Shown piece by piece: positions 1 through 8,824 of a DNA stretch of 64,000 nt; the first letter of the stretch is position 1; each line of letters begins with the position of its first letter. Both the position numbers and the translations under genes were made by a program. The DNA comes from Proteiniborus sp. MB09-C3 (GTDB lineage Bacteria; Bacillota; Clostridia; Tissierellales; Proteiniboraceae). Below the pieces are notes generated by a model. The model saw only the letters and a list, made by a program, of their open reading frames with translations, was not told the origin of the DNA and ran no database searches. The DNA is taken from contig NZ_CP127161.1 in NCBI RefSeq assembly GCF_030263895.1, forward strand, positions 1,674,001 through 1,738,000. Reading direction: 5' to 3'.

Positions 1-498
1 ATTGTTACTGCTAATTATCAGACGGGGCATCCCCATGGATATATAAGTGCTATGTATCGAGGAGAATTAGCGATTAGCAAAATACTATATGCTAAGAATG
101 AAAGCTTATGCGAATTAAAAAAGCAGGCAGAACGTTATCCAACCGCTTTGCAGAAGGGATTAACTGAATTTTTTATGTTTGAGGCAGGTTTCTCTTTAAT
201 GTTTGCTGAGAACAATATTGATAAAGACGATGTATCCTATGTTTGTGGACATTGCTTTCGAAGCATATCTTCCCTTAATCAAGTCTTGTTTGCAATAAAT
301 AAAGAATACTGTATAAATGAAAAAAAGGCTGTTAAGATGATTGAAGGTTTTAAGATCAAGCCAAGCGATTACAAGGAAAGGGTCGATAAGGTTATTTCCT
401 TAATATCAACTGATGTAGATTGTACAAGAAAAGGAATAGAGATTCTTCAAAGACTAGTAAATGAGGTTAAATACCTGAAAGGAGACCATGTTCAATGA
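1..498 (+). CDS. Nucleotidyltransferase-family protein, C-terminal part (cut by window edge)
   Basis: The reading frame is open from base 1, so the N-terminal catalytic part (the GS..D.D motif of the nucleotidyltransferase fold) lies outside the window. The visible 165 residues are helical and resemble the C-terminal domain of stand-alone nucleotidyltransferases of the kanamycin-nucleotidyltransferase superfamily. Recognisable stretches are TANYQTGHPHGY near the start, then LNQVLFAINKEYCINEKKA. Such genes often accompany drug-modifying enzymes in clostridia. The stop overlaps the start of the Vat-type gene by 4 bases (ATGA), so the two are co-transcribed. Substrate cannot be inferred. Family assignment is from memory of the family, not a search. 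Confidence 0.75.
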   Translation: MVTANYQTGHPHGYISAMYRGELAISKILYAKNESLCELKKQAERYPTALQKGLTEFFMFEAGFSLMFAENNIDKDDVSYVCGHCFRSISSLNQVLFAINKEYCINEKKAVKMIEGFKIKPSDYKERVDKVISLISTDVDCTRKGIEILQRLVNEVKYLKGDHVQ

Positions 499-1130
499 CT
501 GGACCAGATAAGAAAAAACTTTATCCTAACGAGAATATAAAGAGCGTTTGCTATATAAGTAATTTGCCTAAACGCCCTAATGTAGAAATTGGCGAATATA
601 CTTATTATAGTGATAACAAAAAGTCACCTGAGAAATTTTATGATAATATTGAGCATCATTATGAATTTCTGGGGGATAAACTGATAATAGGTAAGTTCTG
701 TGCGATTGCAGAGGGTGTTAAGTTTATTATGAATGGAGCAAACCATAGAATGGATGGAATTACAACCTATCCCTTTAATATCTTTGGCTGTGGATGGGAA
801 AAGGTTACTCCTACAATAGAACAACTTCCTTTTAAGGGAGATACTGTGATTGGTAATGATGTGTGGATAGGTCAAAATGTAACCATTATGCCAGGCGTTG
901 TAATTGGTGATGGTGCGATTATTGCCGCTAATTCAACAGTAGTGAAAAGTGTTGAGCCATATACAATATATGGTGGGAATCCAGCTAAGTTTATCAAAAA
1001 ACGCTTTAGTGACGAAAAGATTGAATTCTTGCTAAAGCTTCAATGGTGGAATTGGAGCGAAGAGGAAATATTTAATAATCTTGAAGAGCTAACATCAGAT
1101 GTGGGATTAGAACAATTAATGGGAAAATAG
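495..1130 (+). CDS. vat: Vat-family streptogramin A / xenobiotic O-acetyltransferase
   Basis: A 211-residue left-handed beta-helix (hexapeptide repeat) acetyltransferase, the usual Vat length (about 210-220). Family members acetylate virginiamycin M-type antibiotics with acetyl-CoA in the cytoplasm. Visible markers are NGANHRMDG (residues 80-88, containing the catalytic-type His84), TTYPFNIFG, LPFKGDTVIGNDVWIGQN, and hexapeptide repeats GVVIGDGAIIAANS. The C-terminal helix is present, so the protein looks intact. Its ATG overlaps the previous stop. It is followed after 12 bases by an HD-domain gene, with an AGGAGGGG-like ribosome site between them. A second, broken Vat copy lies at 21066-21440. 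Activity on streptogramins is inferred from the family; the related xenobiotic acetyltransferases are hard to separate by sequence alone. Confidence 0.88.
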   Translation: MTGPDKKKLYPNENIKSVCYISNLPKRPNVEIGEYTYYSDNKKSPEKFYDNIEHHYEFLGDKLIIGKFCAIAEGVKFIMNGANHRMDGITTYPFNIFGCGWEKVTPTIEQLPFKGDTVIGNDVWIGQNVTIMPGVVIGDGAIIAANSTVVKSVEPYTIYGGNPAKFIKKRFSDEKIEFLLKLQWWNWSEEEIFNNLEELTSDVGLEQLMGK

Positions 1131-1142
1131 GAGGGGCAATCA

Positions 1143-1637
1143 ATGTATATGGAAAAAATTATTAAAGAGATGAAAGAAATCTTCAAAGAAATTCCTTTTG
1201 GAATTGACCATACTCTCAAGGTTTTACAAAATGCAGAAGAGATAATGAAAGGTGAAAATGTTGAAGCAGAAGAAAAAGAATTAATTAGTATTGTTGCTAT
1301 ACTACATGATATTGGTGCTGTTGAAGCACAAAAAAAGTATGGTTCAATAGATGGATCCTATCAGGAGATAGAGGGACCAACAGTAGCAAAAGATATATTA
1401 AAAAAAGTAGAATATGACAAAAATATTGATCGAATATGCTTTATAATAGGTAACCATCACACTCCTTCTAAAATTGATGGCCCTGATTTTCAGATACAAT
1501 GGGAAGCAGATTTGCTTGAGAACTTAACGGTTATGGATAAAGAAAAGGAACAGCAAAAAATAAAAAGATGTATAGATGAGAATTTTAAAACGTCTACAGG
1601 AAAAAAGATAGCTTATGAACGTTTTATCATAGGTTAA
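1143..1637 (+). CDS. HD-domain phosphohydrolase-like protein
   Basis: A 164-residue soluble protein with the HD metal-dependent phosphohydrolase signature. It has an early His in FGIDHTLKV (about residue 23), the HD pair in AILHDIGAV (residues 55-56), and a second histidine cluster GNHHTPSK near residue 103. No other domain is present. The substrate is unknown; stand-alone HD proteins of this size hydrolyse phosphomonoesters or nucleotides. An AGGAGGGG ribosome site precedes the ATG. The gene lies 12 bases after vat and is probably in the same transcript. The C-terminus (ERFIIG) looks natural. Confidence 0.8.
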   Translation: MYMEKIIKEMKEIFKEIPFGIDHTLKVLQNAEEIMKGENVEAEEKELISIVAILHDIGAVEAQKKYGSIDGSYQEIEGPTVAKDILKKVEYDKNIDRICFIIGNHHTPSKIDGPDFQIQWEADLLENLTVMDKEKEQQKIKRCIDENFKTSTGKKIAYERFIIG

Positions 1638-1837
1638 AATTTTGCTATACAGATGTGCATGATGTAAAACTATTGTGTGAGGGATTTAATATTCCTGTTC
1701 CGAGTGAATACAAGTAACCAACAGATTCCGGTTTATATGAAAGAGCGCATTAAGTTTAATTGTGAAGTGTAATGGATATGTTCCCGTCTACCGATAGTCC
1801 CAAAAACACAGTAGATATGTTTCTGAGAACGGACATA
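1638..1837 (+). other. Intergenic segment with a possible gene tail
   Basis: Directly after the HD gene, bases 1640-1717 read in one frame as a 25-residue tail (YTDVHDVKLLCEGFNIPVPS) ending in a stop. It looks like the C-terminus of some larger protein whose upstream part is gone; I cannot name the family. The remainder holds a short inverted sequence around 1822-1835 (TTCTGAGAACGGAC) and no gene. Confidence 0.3.
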
Positions 1838-1900
1838 CACAAATGACATTCATTCTATCCTCTCAAGCCATTGCGAGGTGGTCTGCCTGTTGTCAAAAAA
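1838..1900 (+). repeat. Dispersed intergenic repeat, copy R1 (5' half, degenerate)
   Basis: Matches the 5' half of the repeat family that recurs through the window: GACAT.CATT.T.TCCTCTCAAG followed by a GTCCTGTTGTC-like block. It lies in the + orientation between the HD and Nudix genes. It is the weakest of the listed copies. Confidence 0.5.
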
Positions 1901-1985
1901 ATAGTGTTGTGATTCTTGTATAATAGATTATTAATTGAGTAGAGATTTGTAAAGAGAGATAAATTCAAACTTGTGGAGGAGAGAT

Positions 1986-2456
1986 ATGATGCCAAGGGCA
2001 AAGTTTCAAATATTAGTAATACCATATGTTATACAAGATGAGCAAATTAAATATTGTATGTTTTTGAGGGCGGATATGGATGTTTGGCAATTTATTGCAG
2101 GTGGTGGAGAAGATGATGAAACTCCCATAGAAGCTGCGAAAAGAGAAGCTAATGAAGAGGCAAATATTGCGTATACAACTTCATATTATATGCTGGATAC
2201 TTGTTGTAGTATTCCTGTTGAATGTTTCAGTGAAAATGATAGACAGCGATGGGGAGAGAAGTGTTTTGTTATTCCAGAATATTCTTTTGCAGTGAATGTA
2301 AATGGAGCAGACTTAAAATTATCACATGAACATATCAAACATGAATGGCTTGATTATGAATCATCAAGAAAATTGTTGAAATACGATAGTAATAAAACTG
2401 CCCTTGGTGAATTGAATACCAGAATTAAAAAAGGATTACTTGGTGAAAAGAAATAG
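1986..2456 (+). CDS. Nudix hydrolase
   Basis: A 156-residue protein with a clear Nudix box: GGGEDDETPIEAAKREANEE (about residues 39-58) fits GX5EX7REUXEE, the motif that coordinates metal for hydrolysis of nucleoside diphosphate-linked substrates. The glycine near the end of the box (EEXGU) is replaced by Asn, a tolerated variation. The fold is otherwise complete. Substrate is not predictable; this size and the HEWLDYE motif after the box resemble dATP/NTP pyrophosphohydrolase-like members. I start at the ATG at 1986, a few bases after GGAGGAG, not further upstream. The gene sits alone between repeat copies R1 and R2, so it looks like a single-gene cassette. Confidence 0.85.
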   Translation: MMPRAKFQILVIPYVIQDEQIKYCMFLRADMDVWQFIAGGGEDDETPIEAAKREANEEANIAYTTSYYMLDTCCSIPVECFSENDRQRWGEKCFVIPEYSFAVNVNGADLKLSHEHIKHEWLDYESSRKLLKYDSNKTALGELNTRIKKGLLGEKK

Positions 2457-2752
2457 CATAACAAATTTCTTTTAAATAATATACAAAGAGTAATAATAAA
2501 AATGTGATTTTGCGAATATGCAGAAATAATGATAGAGAGAGTAGTATTGACGATTATATAAGAGGTTTTAGTTATAATTATTTTTCCTAAAACGAAGATA
2601 TTATATAAAGGAGTATAATATCTAATTTGGCAAACTCTTATTGATATTTAGCATGATTTGAATAGAAGAAAACAGGTTTAATTATAAAAGTTATTAGCAT
2701 GGATTATATTCAGAAAATGGCCAGAAGCTGGATTTTAAAAAGTAACTTTATT
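2457..2752. other. Intergenic, no gene recognised
   Basis: AT-rich sequence with frequent stops in all frames. No motif, RNA or convincing small gene was seen. It ends where repeat copy R2 begins. Confidence 0.5.
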
Positions 2753-2850
2753 AGAAACCTTTCCACTAAGGGGTTACTATATACATACAACATCTATATT
2801 GTCACCTCAAGGTATTGTAAGGTAGTAGTATTGATGACAAGAAAGTAAAG
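2753..2850 (+). repeat. Dispersed intergenic repeat, copy R2 (5' half)
   Basis: Shows the family order: AGAAACCTTTCC, CTAAGGGGTTAC, ACATC.ATATTGTCACCTCAAGG, then GTAGTA.TGATGACA. Compared with copy R5 the spacing of these blocks is conserved. The 3' half (TGTGGT...ACCACA hairpin) is missing. Orientation is +. The 261 bases downstream, up to the XRE gene, contain no gene I can support. Confidence 0.65.
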
Positions 2851-3111
2851 TTAAGTGTAGTAAAAAGGCTTGAAATAAATTTATATAATTTCACCTATAT
2901 ATACAGGTAGTGCTTTATGCAGAGTAACGGCGATTTGAATTTCAATAAGCGAAATAAAACCAGACAGCATGAAGTCTGTGATTATTGAAATCAGTGCTGA
3001 AATGAGCAATGACAGTGATTATGGCACTGAAAATGGTCAATGCAAGAGCTGCTTGCTTGATTGAGCGGCAGTGAGATACTATGATTAAAGAGAAAGCGGA
3101 GGTGTTATAAA

Positions 3112-3585
3112 ATGGATTTTGGTGAACAGTTAAGAAAAATTCGAAAGGACAGAGGGTTGACCCAAGAACAGGTAGCTTCAAAATTAAATGTATCTAGGCA
3201 GGCTATCTCAAACTGGGAAAATAACAAAAATCTTCCAGATTTAGAAATGGTTGTGGAATTATCCATGGCGTTTGACCTTTCGCTCGACCAATTAATCTTA
3301 GGAGGAAAAGATATGAACAACATGACTGAAAAATTGATCAAAGACGGAAGCGAAACCCGAAGAGCAAAAATGAATTTGATTGCTATCATCATCGGTGCTG
3401 CACTGCTGTCCTTTGGTGTGGCTTGTATTCTGATAAAAGCAAACTCTGTGGAATACATCGATGCCGAAGGATTTCTGCACGAGAATTTCTTTTTACTGCC
3501 GATAGGATTCTTTTTTATATTTAGTGGACTAGTTACATTTGCAGTGACAGGAATCAAGGATATTATTACGAAGCTCAATAAATAA
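3112..3585 (+). CDS. XRE-family regulator fused to a DUF3955-type membrane domain
   Basis: A 157-residue protein. Residues 1-60 form a Cro/CI-type helix-turn-helix (FGEQLRKIRKDRGLTQEQ, then SRQAISNWEN, the recognition helix). Residues about 83-150 contain two hydrophobic segments (LIAIIIGAALLSFGVACILI and FFLLPIGFFFIFSGLVTFAV), typical of DUF3955. It would be a membrane-tethered DNA-binding regulator. An AGCGGAGGTG ribosome site precedes the ATG. No partner gene adjoins it; it sits between repeat R2 and a terminator. What it senses cannot be told. Confidence 0.85.
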   Translation: MDFGEQLRKIRKDRGLTQEQVASKLNVSRQAISNWENNKNLPDLEMVVELSMAFDLSLDQLILGGKDMNNMTEKLIKDGSETRRAKMNLIAIIIGAALLSFGVACILIKANSVEYIDAEGFLHENFFLLPIGFFFIFSGLVTFAVTGIKDIITKLNK

Positions 3586-3588
3586 AAG

Positions 3589-3655
3589 AATGAGCCAAGG
3601 GGACAGGAAGAGAACACTTTTTCAGCGGTCTCGGACGGGAACCCTGGCTTTTCAA
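3589..3655 (+). terminator. Terminator-like long hairpin after the XRE/DUF3955 gene
   Basis: AGCCAAGGGG about 3592-3601 pairs with CCCTGGCTTTT about 3641-3652, with a roughly 40-base loop. The stem ends in TTTTC. It lies 4 bases after the stop codon. Confidence 0.5.
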
Positions 3656-3781
3656 ATGGAAGTCATCGCAAATGCATTAGTATAGTATGCGATAAAAGGT
3701 AATAAAACCATATATTACAGAATATGAAATGTCATTTAATAATAATCAGAAACATGAAATCATTAGATAAGAAGGATTGTT

Positions 3782-4930
3782 ATGAATTCATTTTTAGAAA
3801 TATCAGAAGAAATTCCATGTCAATGCGGGAGTGGAAAAAAATACGGCGATTGTTGTAAGAATAAAAGATTTAAAATTGGGACAAAAGATGATGACTTGGT
3901 AAAAGAAACTACCATAGACGAAGAAGTAATGAAAACTTTAGAAGAGATAAAAAAAATATTTTTTGAAGATTATGGTATAAATCCTGGAGAAAATGATTTT
4001 GTTGCTTGGAATATTCCTATTTATAATCATGATATGTTATTAGAAAATGTATATCTTTTTCGTGAATTAGGATTTCAGGAAAATCATATATATGCATATT
4101 ATAAAAGCGATGGACTATTACCGTGTGATATAAATACTGATTTATTATCCCAAAGTGATATAGAAGAGTTTGAATCATTATGTAAAGAATATGATGAACT
4201 TTTAAATGAAGAGCTTGAGGGGCATATTAATAGCATCCAATATGTAATTAATTCAGATACATATATAAATGAACAAGTAGAATATGCATTAGAGGCAATA
4301 ATATCTAGCCTAAATGACCTTATACGTAGACATAGTGGGACTAATTCTATACGTGAATATAAAATTACTACGGAAGCAGATTATTGCATTTTTTCTGCCC
4401 TTAAAACAGTTAGAACATTGCAAAGTATAAATAAACTGAGGGAAACCCATTTGCCGGAGTGTATCTATGCCTTAAGCCGTGGAATTTTTGAAAATTATAT
4501 GTATATTTGCAATATTAATATGGACAGCAGTTTATTTAAAGATAAAATTTTACCAAAGGTAGATGAAGTTAATTACACCTTTGACCTACATCCAGATGGA
4601 CGAATTAATTATAATAAGGTTATTAACAGAAAAACTAAAATAAAAACTCCTATAAGGATTATTATTAGTAATTTGAAGGATAATTTACCTTATGATGAAA
4701 TTGATCCTTCGTTAATTGCGAGTCTTATAGCAATAATTTTAGCAACTCTTTTATTATCTAAAATTAGCCAAAATAGAGAGATACAAACTCAGTATACAAA
4801 TGATGTTTTATATTTATGCAAGAATCTTAGTTATAAATTTATTAACTGCTTAGAAATTGCAAAATGTGATGAAGAACATACTAATGAAATTTTTGACTTA
4901 TTGTTAGACCGATTAAAAGAGCAGTTTTGA
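3782..4930 (+). CDS. SEC-C motif protein with DUF5677-like domain
   Basis: A 382-residue protein. The N-terminus carries a SEC-C zinc-binding motif (PCQCGSGKKYGDCC, residues 13-26), as at the C-terminus of SecA but here as a separate module. The middle and C-terminal part is all-helical, with IYALSRGIFENYMYICNIN near residue 232. This resembles DUF5677 proteins, a poorly characterised family common in accessory islands. A hydrophobic stretch (SLIASLIAIILATLLL) lies near residue 320. An AAGGATTG ribosome site precedes the ATG. The next gene (5324-6100) looks like the same helical family, so the two may have been a pair. Function unknown; a defence role is only a guess from context. Confidence 0.65.
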   Translation: MNSFLEISEEIPCQCGSGKKYGDCCKNKRFKIGTKDDDLVKETTIDEEVMKTLEEIKKIFFEDYGINPGENDFVAWNIPIYNHDMLLENVYLFRELGFQENHIYAYYKSDGLLPCDINTDLLSQSDIEEFESLCKEYDELLNEELEGHINSIQYVINSDTYINEQVEYALEAIISSLNDLIRRHSGTNSIREYKITTEADYCIFSALKTVRTLQSINKLRETHLPECIYALSRGIFENYMYICNINMDSSLFKDKILPKVDEVNYTFDLHPDGRINYNKVINRKTKIKTPIRIIISNLKDNLPYDEIDPSLIASLIAIILATLLLSKISQNREIQTQYTNDVLYLCKNLSYKFINCLEIAKCDEEHTNEIFDLLLDRLKEQF

Positions 4931-5323
4931 TCTGATTTATAGTGTTTCTTCACCAAATTTTAAAAAGAGAATCGTGTCAATGGTAACTAATATATTCGGT
5001 ACAATGTATATACAGATTTTAATCATATTGTCACTATATTTCTAGATCATATAGAAGATATGTCAAGAGATAAAACATCTATAATAATGAATGATTGGGA
5101 AATTCACTTAATGAATTTTTACAATCTAGATAGAGAGAAAATCCTAGAAGTTAAAGTGTCTCGTAGGAAATGAAACGAAAAGTATTAAAGAAATATGATA
5201 TTTACAATACTAGAAAATTAAAGATACTACCAGAAGATGAAATAGCAGTGAATTATCAATAATTGAAGAAAAATATTTAAAATAGTCTTGTATAAACATC
5301 AAGATAATATGAAAGGTGAATTT
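4931..5323. other. Intergenic with a possible small gene tail
   Basis: Bases about 5030-5173 can be read in one frame as HIEDMSRDKTSIIMNDWEIH and onward, ending EVKVSRRK and a stop. It has no start with a ribosome site and resembles nothing I know. The rest has stops in all frames. It may be a decayed gene between the two DUF5677-like genes. Confidence 0.3.
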
Positions 5324-6100
5324 ATTATGAATAGCTTATTATATTATAATGAAAGAGAGTTAGAGTTTATCAATGAAACAGAATTACAAAAAATTGTAAA
5401 GATTATAAAATTATTTATTGATGAAGCAGATAAAGATTTTAAACTATGTTTGAAAGATAGTATGTTTAGCTATCAATGGACAATTAATCTTTGAACAGAA
5501 CATATTCTAGAACTTTCAAAGGAGGCAATTAATAATATAATTATTGGAAACTTTTTTTCATTGGGTTCCTTAAATAGAACTATAATTGAATGTTATGTAT
5601 ATAGTTATTGTATAAAGTATTTTAAAGAAGAAAAATTATGGGAAAGTTGGGTTGATTATAATATAAATAAAAAGTTAGGCGATAAACTTCCAGATAATTT
5701 AAATAAAGATAATATCAAAGTAATTTTCAATAAGATTAAAAGTTATAGCAATAGAAAAGGTGAGAATGAGTGGTTACGGGACGTGATTTCAAAACATAAA
5801 AATAAACGGATATCATTTAGAGATATTTGTGATTTAGTCCAATCTAAAGAGGAGAATAGCAAATATATTTATAAAAATTATCAGGAAATGTGTGATTACG
5901 TACATGGGACAGACATGACTATAAAATTATTTGATTTTACATTCTATGATAAATATTATCAACTGATTGTAATAATGTTTGAATACCTTTCTAAAAGCTT
6001 GTTAAGTTTATCTGATAATCAAGCATCAAAATTGAAACTAAAAAGTATTGCATATGAATTTTATGCTTTCATTTACCAAGGGATTTCCAGGTCTAAGTGA
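5324..6100 (+). pseudogene. DUF5677-like protein interrupted by an in-frame TGA
   Basis: One reading frame runs from the ATG at 5324 (after AAAGGTGAA) to 6100 but contains TGA at 5492-5494. The N-terminal 56 residues end ...YQWTINL, and the frame continues TEHILELSKEAINN and FFSLGSLNRTIIECYVYSYC, a helical DUF5677-type pattern like that in the preceding gene. YVHGTDMTIKLFDF near residue 205 supports real coding sequence past the stop. The last residues (YQGISRSK) are encoded by sequence that aligns with repeat copy R3, so the natural C-terminus has probably been replaced. Most likely a pseudogene. Readthrough is possible, but nothing suggests selenocysteine. Confidence 0.6.
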
Positions 6101-6147
6101 CATCATTATTGTCATCTCAAGGTATACAGAAGTTGTAGTCCTGTTGC
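6074..6147 (+). repeat. Dispersed intergenic repeat, copy R3 (5' half)
   Basis: CCAAGGGATTTCCAG, TGACATCATTATTGTCATC, TCAAGGTATACAGAAGTTG and TAGTCCTGTTG align almost base for base with copy R5 at 34150-34222. The first 27 bases lie inside the coding end of the preceding gene. Orientation is +. Confidence 0.75.
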
Positions 6148-6223
6148 AGAAGAATTTAAATATAGGAAGATAATTATAATAGGTATTGTATTTATATAGG
6201 TATCTTGTTAAGTGGAGGTTAGT

Positions 6224-6817
6224 ATGAAATATAAAGAAAAGATAGTTGTGTTTATTGATATACTTGGATTTAAACGCCTTGTAAATGATGAATCTAAATT
6301 TGATGATAGTGGTACTATCTTAAAACTACCCTACTTTATGAGCCAAGATGATGAAGCTAAAAGGTGTTATGATGACTTCTATTTCTGATAGTCTTGTATT
6401 TTCTATAGGATTGAAAGAACGAGGTGCTATTAATAAGATTACTAAGCTTCTTTCTGTGTTTACCCAAACTCTATTATCACAATATGGATTATTATTAAGA
6501 GGAGGAATTGCGGTGGGTAAACTATATCACGACAGTGAAGTTGTATATGGTCCTGGATTGGTTAAGGCGTATGAGCTTGAAGATAAAGTTTCTATTTATC
6601 CCAGAACAATTATGAATCCTTCTGATTTTGAACGCTCTATTTTATCTTGTAGTGATATCTCCTAATCAATTTTGAGAGAAACATTTGTCATTAATGATGA
6701 TGGCTTTCTTGCATTAGATTGCTTTCGTTACGCAAACCAACAAACACTAGAGCTATGCTATTCCAATTTAGCGCAAATGGAAACATTAGATTTAAGAGCG
6801 CAACAAAAAATTAATTA
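6224..6817 (+). pseudogene. Decayed class III cyclase-like protein
   Basis: Starts at ATG 6224 after GTGGAGGTT with KIVVFIDILGFKRLV. A frameshift near 6345 moves the rest into another frame (TSISDSLVFSI, then YGLLLRGGIAVGKLYHDSEV and VYGPGLVKAYELEDK). TAA at 6663-6665 interrupts it, though the frame continues to 6817. The FIDILGF / SDS / RGGI.G order is that of a common accessory-genome family distantly resembling class III nucleotide cyclase catalytic domains (metal-binding Asp in FIDILGF). Those include the PycC cyclases of Pycsar anti-phage systems. The relation to true cyclases is my inference. At least two disabling changes make it inactive. Confidence 0.55.
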
Positions 6818-7074
6818 GATGAAAATTGCGATAGATAGAAAGATAAAAGAAAAAAGCCAATGAGATAAAGAAATATTGGCAGTACAAAAATTATTCTATG
6901 AATTAATGCACTTAAGAATATTAGGATAAATATAGACATTATATTTCTGGTTTCATAAATTATTTAGAAAGATGAGGTATTAATGTTATCCTGTTGCTAA
7001 ATAATTATCTAAAATTCATGATTATCGATAATGTAATAGTATTGTCGTACGAGAATATAGATACTTTAGGTTTG

Positions 7075-7350
7075 AGTAATTGGTATTATAGGAATACCAT
7101 TTGACATCGATATCGGAGTAGGGAATATTATTATTTATATACCTACATAAAAGAAAAATAGAAGTTATATTACAAGATTTTAGCAAACTAGAAATCCTAA
7201 CATATTCTTTAGAATCTACGATTGCCGAAAAAAAAGGGCACAATAATAGATCAGATGGAGTTTAATAGCAAGATGAAAGACTGCCATGATATTTATTATT
7301 TGACAAGCAATTATGACTTTGAAGGAAGAAGGTATATGCAAACTTAGAGC
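7075..7350 (+). pseudogene. Remnant of an AbiEii/AbiGii-type nucleotidyltransferase toxin
   Basis: Three fragments in different frames follow the AbiEii order. PFDIDIGVGNIIIYIP lies around 7095-7145, SKLEILTYSLESTIAEK around 7180-7232, and KMKDCHDIYYLTSNYDFEGR around 7270-7331. In intact AbiEii proteins these are the conserved I-D-IG.GD strand, the LE..IAEK helix and the R.KD.YD...L motif. Stops and frameshifts separate them. AbiEii is the toxin of abortive-infection type IV toxin-antitoxin systems; the antitoxin gene is not visible. Confidence 0.7.
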
Positions 7351-7774
7351 AAAGCATGAGCCTAAAAACACTGTATTTAACCCATGTCATTTAAGGTGAA
7401 TTATAGTTGGTATAGGGAAAATTTAAATTCATAGGACTACAAACAGGAATTTATAAAGGAGATTTGTAATATGAAAAAGAAAATTTTAGGAGCATCTATG
7501 TTGTTAAGTGGGTTAATTATTGGAAAATAAGAATTTATGGGACAAGCATGCTTTAATGAAAATTTATACATAGCTAACAATCCATATTTTGATTATTTAG
7601 CCTATATTACGATTAAAGGGTGAGGATAATAAAGTAAGAGAATATTATACTAAATGGTTTATAAATCAATCGACGATATGTTTGGGGATAAATATTTTTC
7701 GGATTGTAAAAAAGCTCTTAAAAGGTCGTCTATATAGGTTATTTGTTTAGTGTATGAAGGAGATGATTCTAAGA
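7351..7774. other. Intergenic with an orphan signal-peptide-like mini ORF
   Basis: At 7471-7530, after AAAGGAGATTTGTAAT, a 19-residue frame reads MKKKILGASMLLSGLIIGK and stops. It looks like the signal peptide of an exported protein whose body is gone; bases to about 7735 hold stop-riddled remnants. Nothing else was recognised. Confidence 0.4.
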
Positions 7775-8815
7775 ATGAAAACGATAAAAAGTGTTGAAGA
7801 ATATATAAGTATTATCAATAATATAAATAACGAAAATAGTTTGTTTAGGGGTGAATCTAAAGAATATAATACTTTAGAAGCTTCAGCATTTAGAACAGTG
7901 AGAAAAGGTTTTGGTAGCAAAATTGAATATCCATTTATTAAAATGAAGGAAGATTTTAAATACGAAGTATGGAGTGAAATAAGCACAGATATACGAAAAA
8001 ATTTTTTATCTTTTTGTCAACATCATGGTATGCCTACAAATTTGCTGGACTTTACTAATAATCCCCTTATAGCCTTATATTTTGCTTCTTGTCATAATTT
8101 AAATGATAGTGGTTATATATACATTATAAAATCACCCACAATAGATATAACTCCTATAATTGAATTTATTGAAGATAAAAATCTTTTAAAAATGATATTA
8201 TCAGATGATATGAGATTTTTGGGAGCGTTTTTGAATTTGATAATAGAATTTGAAGAAAAATATGTAGATGAATTTTATAAAATTTTTAATAACCTTCACA
8301 CAGATATCATAGAAGTCTTAGAGCATAACTTTATTGAACATGATTATTTGGAGAAAAAGTTTCCTAATCATGAAGATTTTAAAAAAGGATATTCCTTACC
8401 TCTTGAAATTTTAAATGAAGATAAGGATGTATATTCTGAGTTAAGCAGCCATCATTCTTTATCTAGAGCTATAGATTATTTAATTTATTTGAGGTATTTT
8501 CTTAAAATAATAACAGAATATACAGCCTGGTTAACGACCATGAATGGTTTAATTCCTATGATATATAAGCCTGTTATGTCATTTAAAAGGGGTGTAAATC
8601 AAAAAGGTTTATTTGTATATCAAAATTATATTTCATATAAGGATGCAACATATGATTCACATACCTTGGCAATACAAAAAGTAAATGCTGATGTAGTTAT
8701 TAAAATTGAAGATAAACAAAAGATATTAAAAACTCTAAACTTATTAAATATTAACGAAAAGTTTGTATATGGAGATTTTGATAGCATAGCAAAATACATA
8801 AAATCAAAATACTAG
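7775..8815 (+). CDS. FRG-domain protein
   Basis: About 346 residues. The N-terminus has the FRG signature: SLFRGESKEYNTLEASAFR (the F-R-G motif and following serine/arginine region), then CQHHGMPTNLLDFTNNPLIA, matching the family's H.G.PT.LLD.T..P..AL.FA core. The C-terminal part is divergent, ending in IAKYIKSKY. FRG proteins are cytoplasmic, of unknown biochemistry, and are frequent in phage-defence and toxin neighbourhoods. I chose the ATG at 7775 because AAGGAG at 7757-7762 sits 12 bases upstream; earlier ATGs overlap that site. Neighbours are decayed AbiEii and cyclase-like genes upstream and repeat R4 downstream. Confidence 0.78.
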   Translation: MKTIKSVEEYISIINNINNENSLFRGESKEYNTLEASAFRTVRKGFGSKIEYPFIKMKEDFKYEVWSEISTDIRKNFLSFCQHHGMPTNLLDFTNNPLIALYFASCHNLNDSGYIYIIKSPTIDITPIIEFIEDKNLLKMILSDDMRFLGAFLNLIIEFEEKYVDEFYKIFNNLHTDIIEVLEHNFIEHDYLEKKFPNHEDFKKGYSLPLEILNEDKDVYSELSSHHSLSRAIDYLIYLRYFLKIITEYTAWLTTMNGLIPMIYKPVMSFKRGVNQKGLFVYQNYISYKDATYDSHTLAIQKVNADVVIKIEDKQKILKTLNLLNINEKFVYGDFDSIAKYIKSKY

Positions 8816-8824
8816 TATTGACTA

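Noticed and set aside
624-875. Minus-strand open frame inside the Vat gene
   Set aside because: It is the antisense shadow of a well-supported gene and has no ribosome site or family resemblance.
3105-3617. Long minus-strand frame over the XRE/DUF3955 gene
   Set aside because: It lies opposite a clear HTH gene, reads as low-quality sequence and lacks a ribosome site.
5492-5494. TGA in the DUF5677-like gene as selenocysteine
   Set aside because: No SECIS-like hairpin was recognised after the codon, and the residue is not in a redox-type context.
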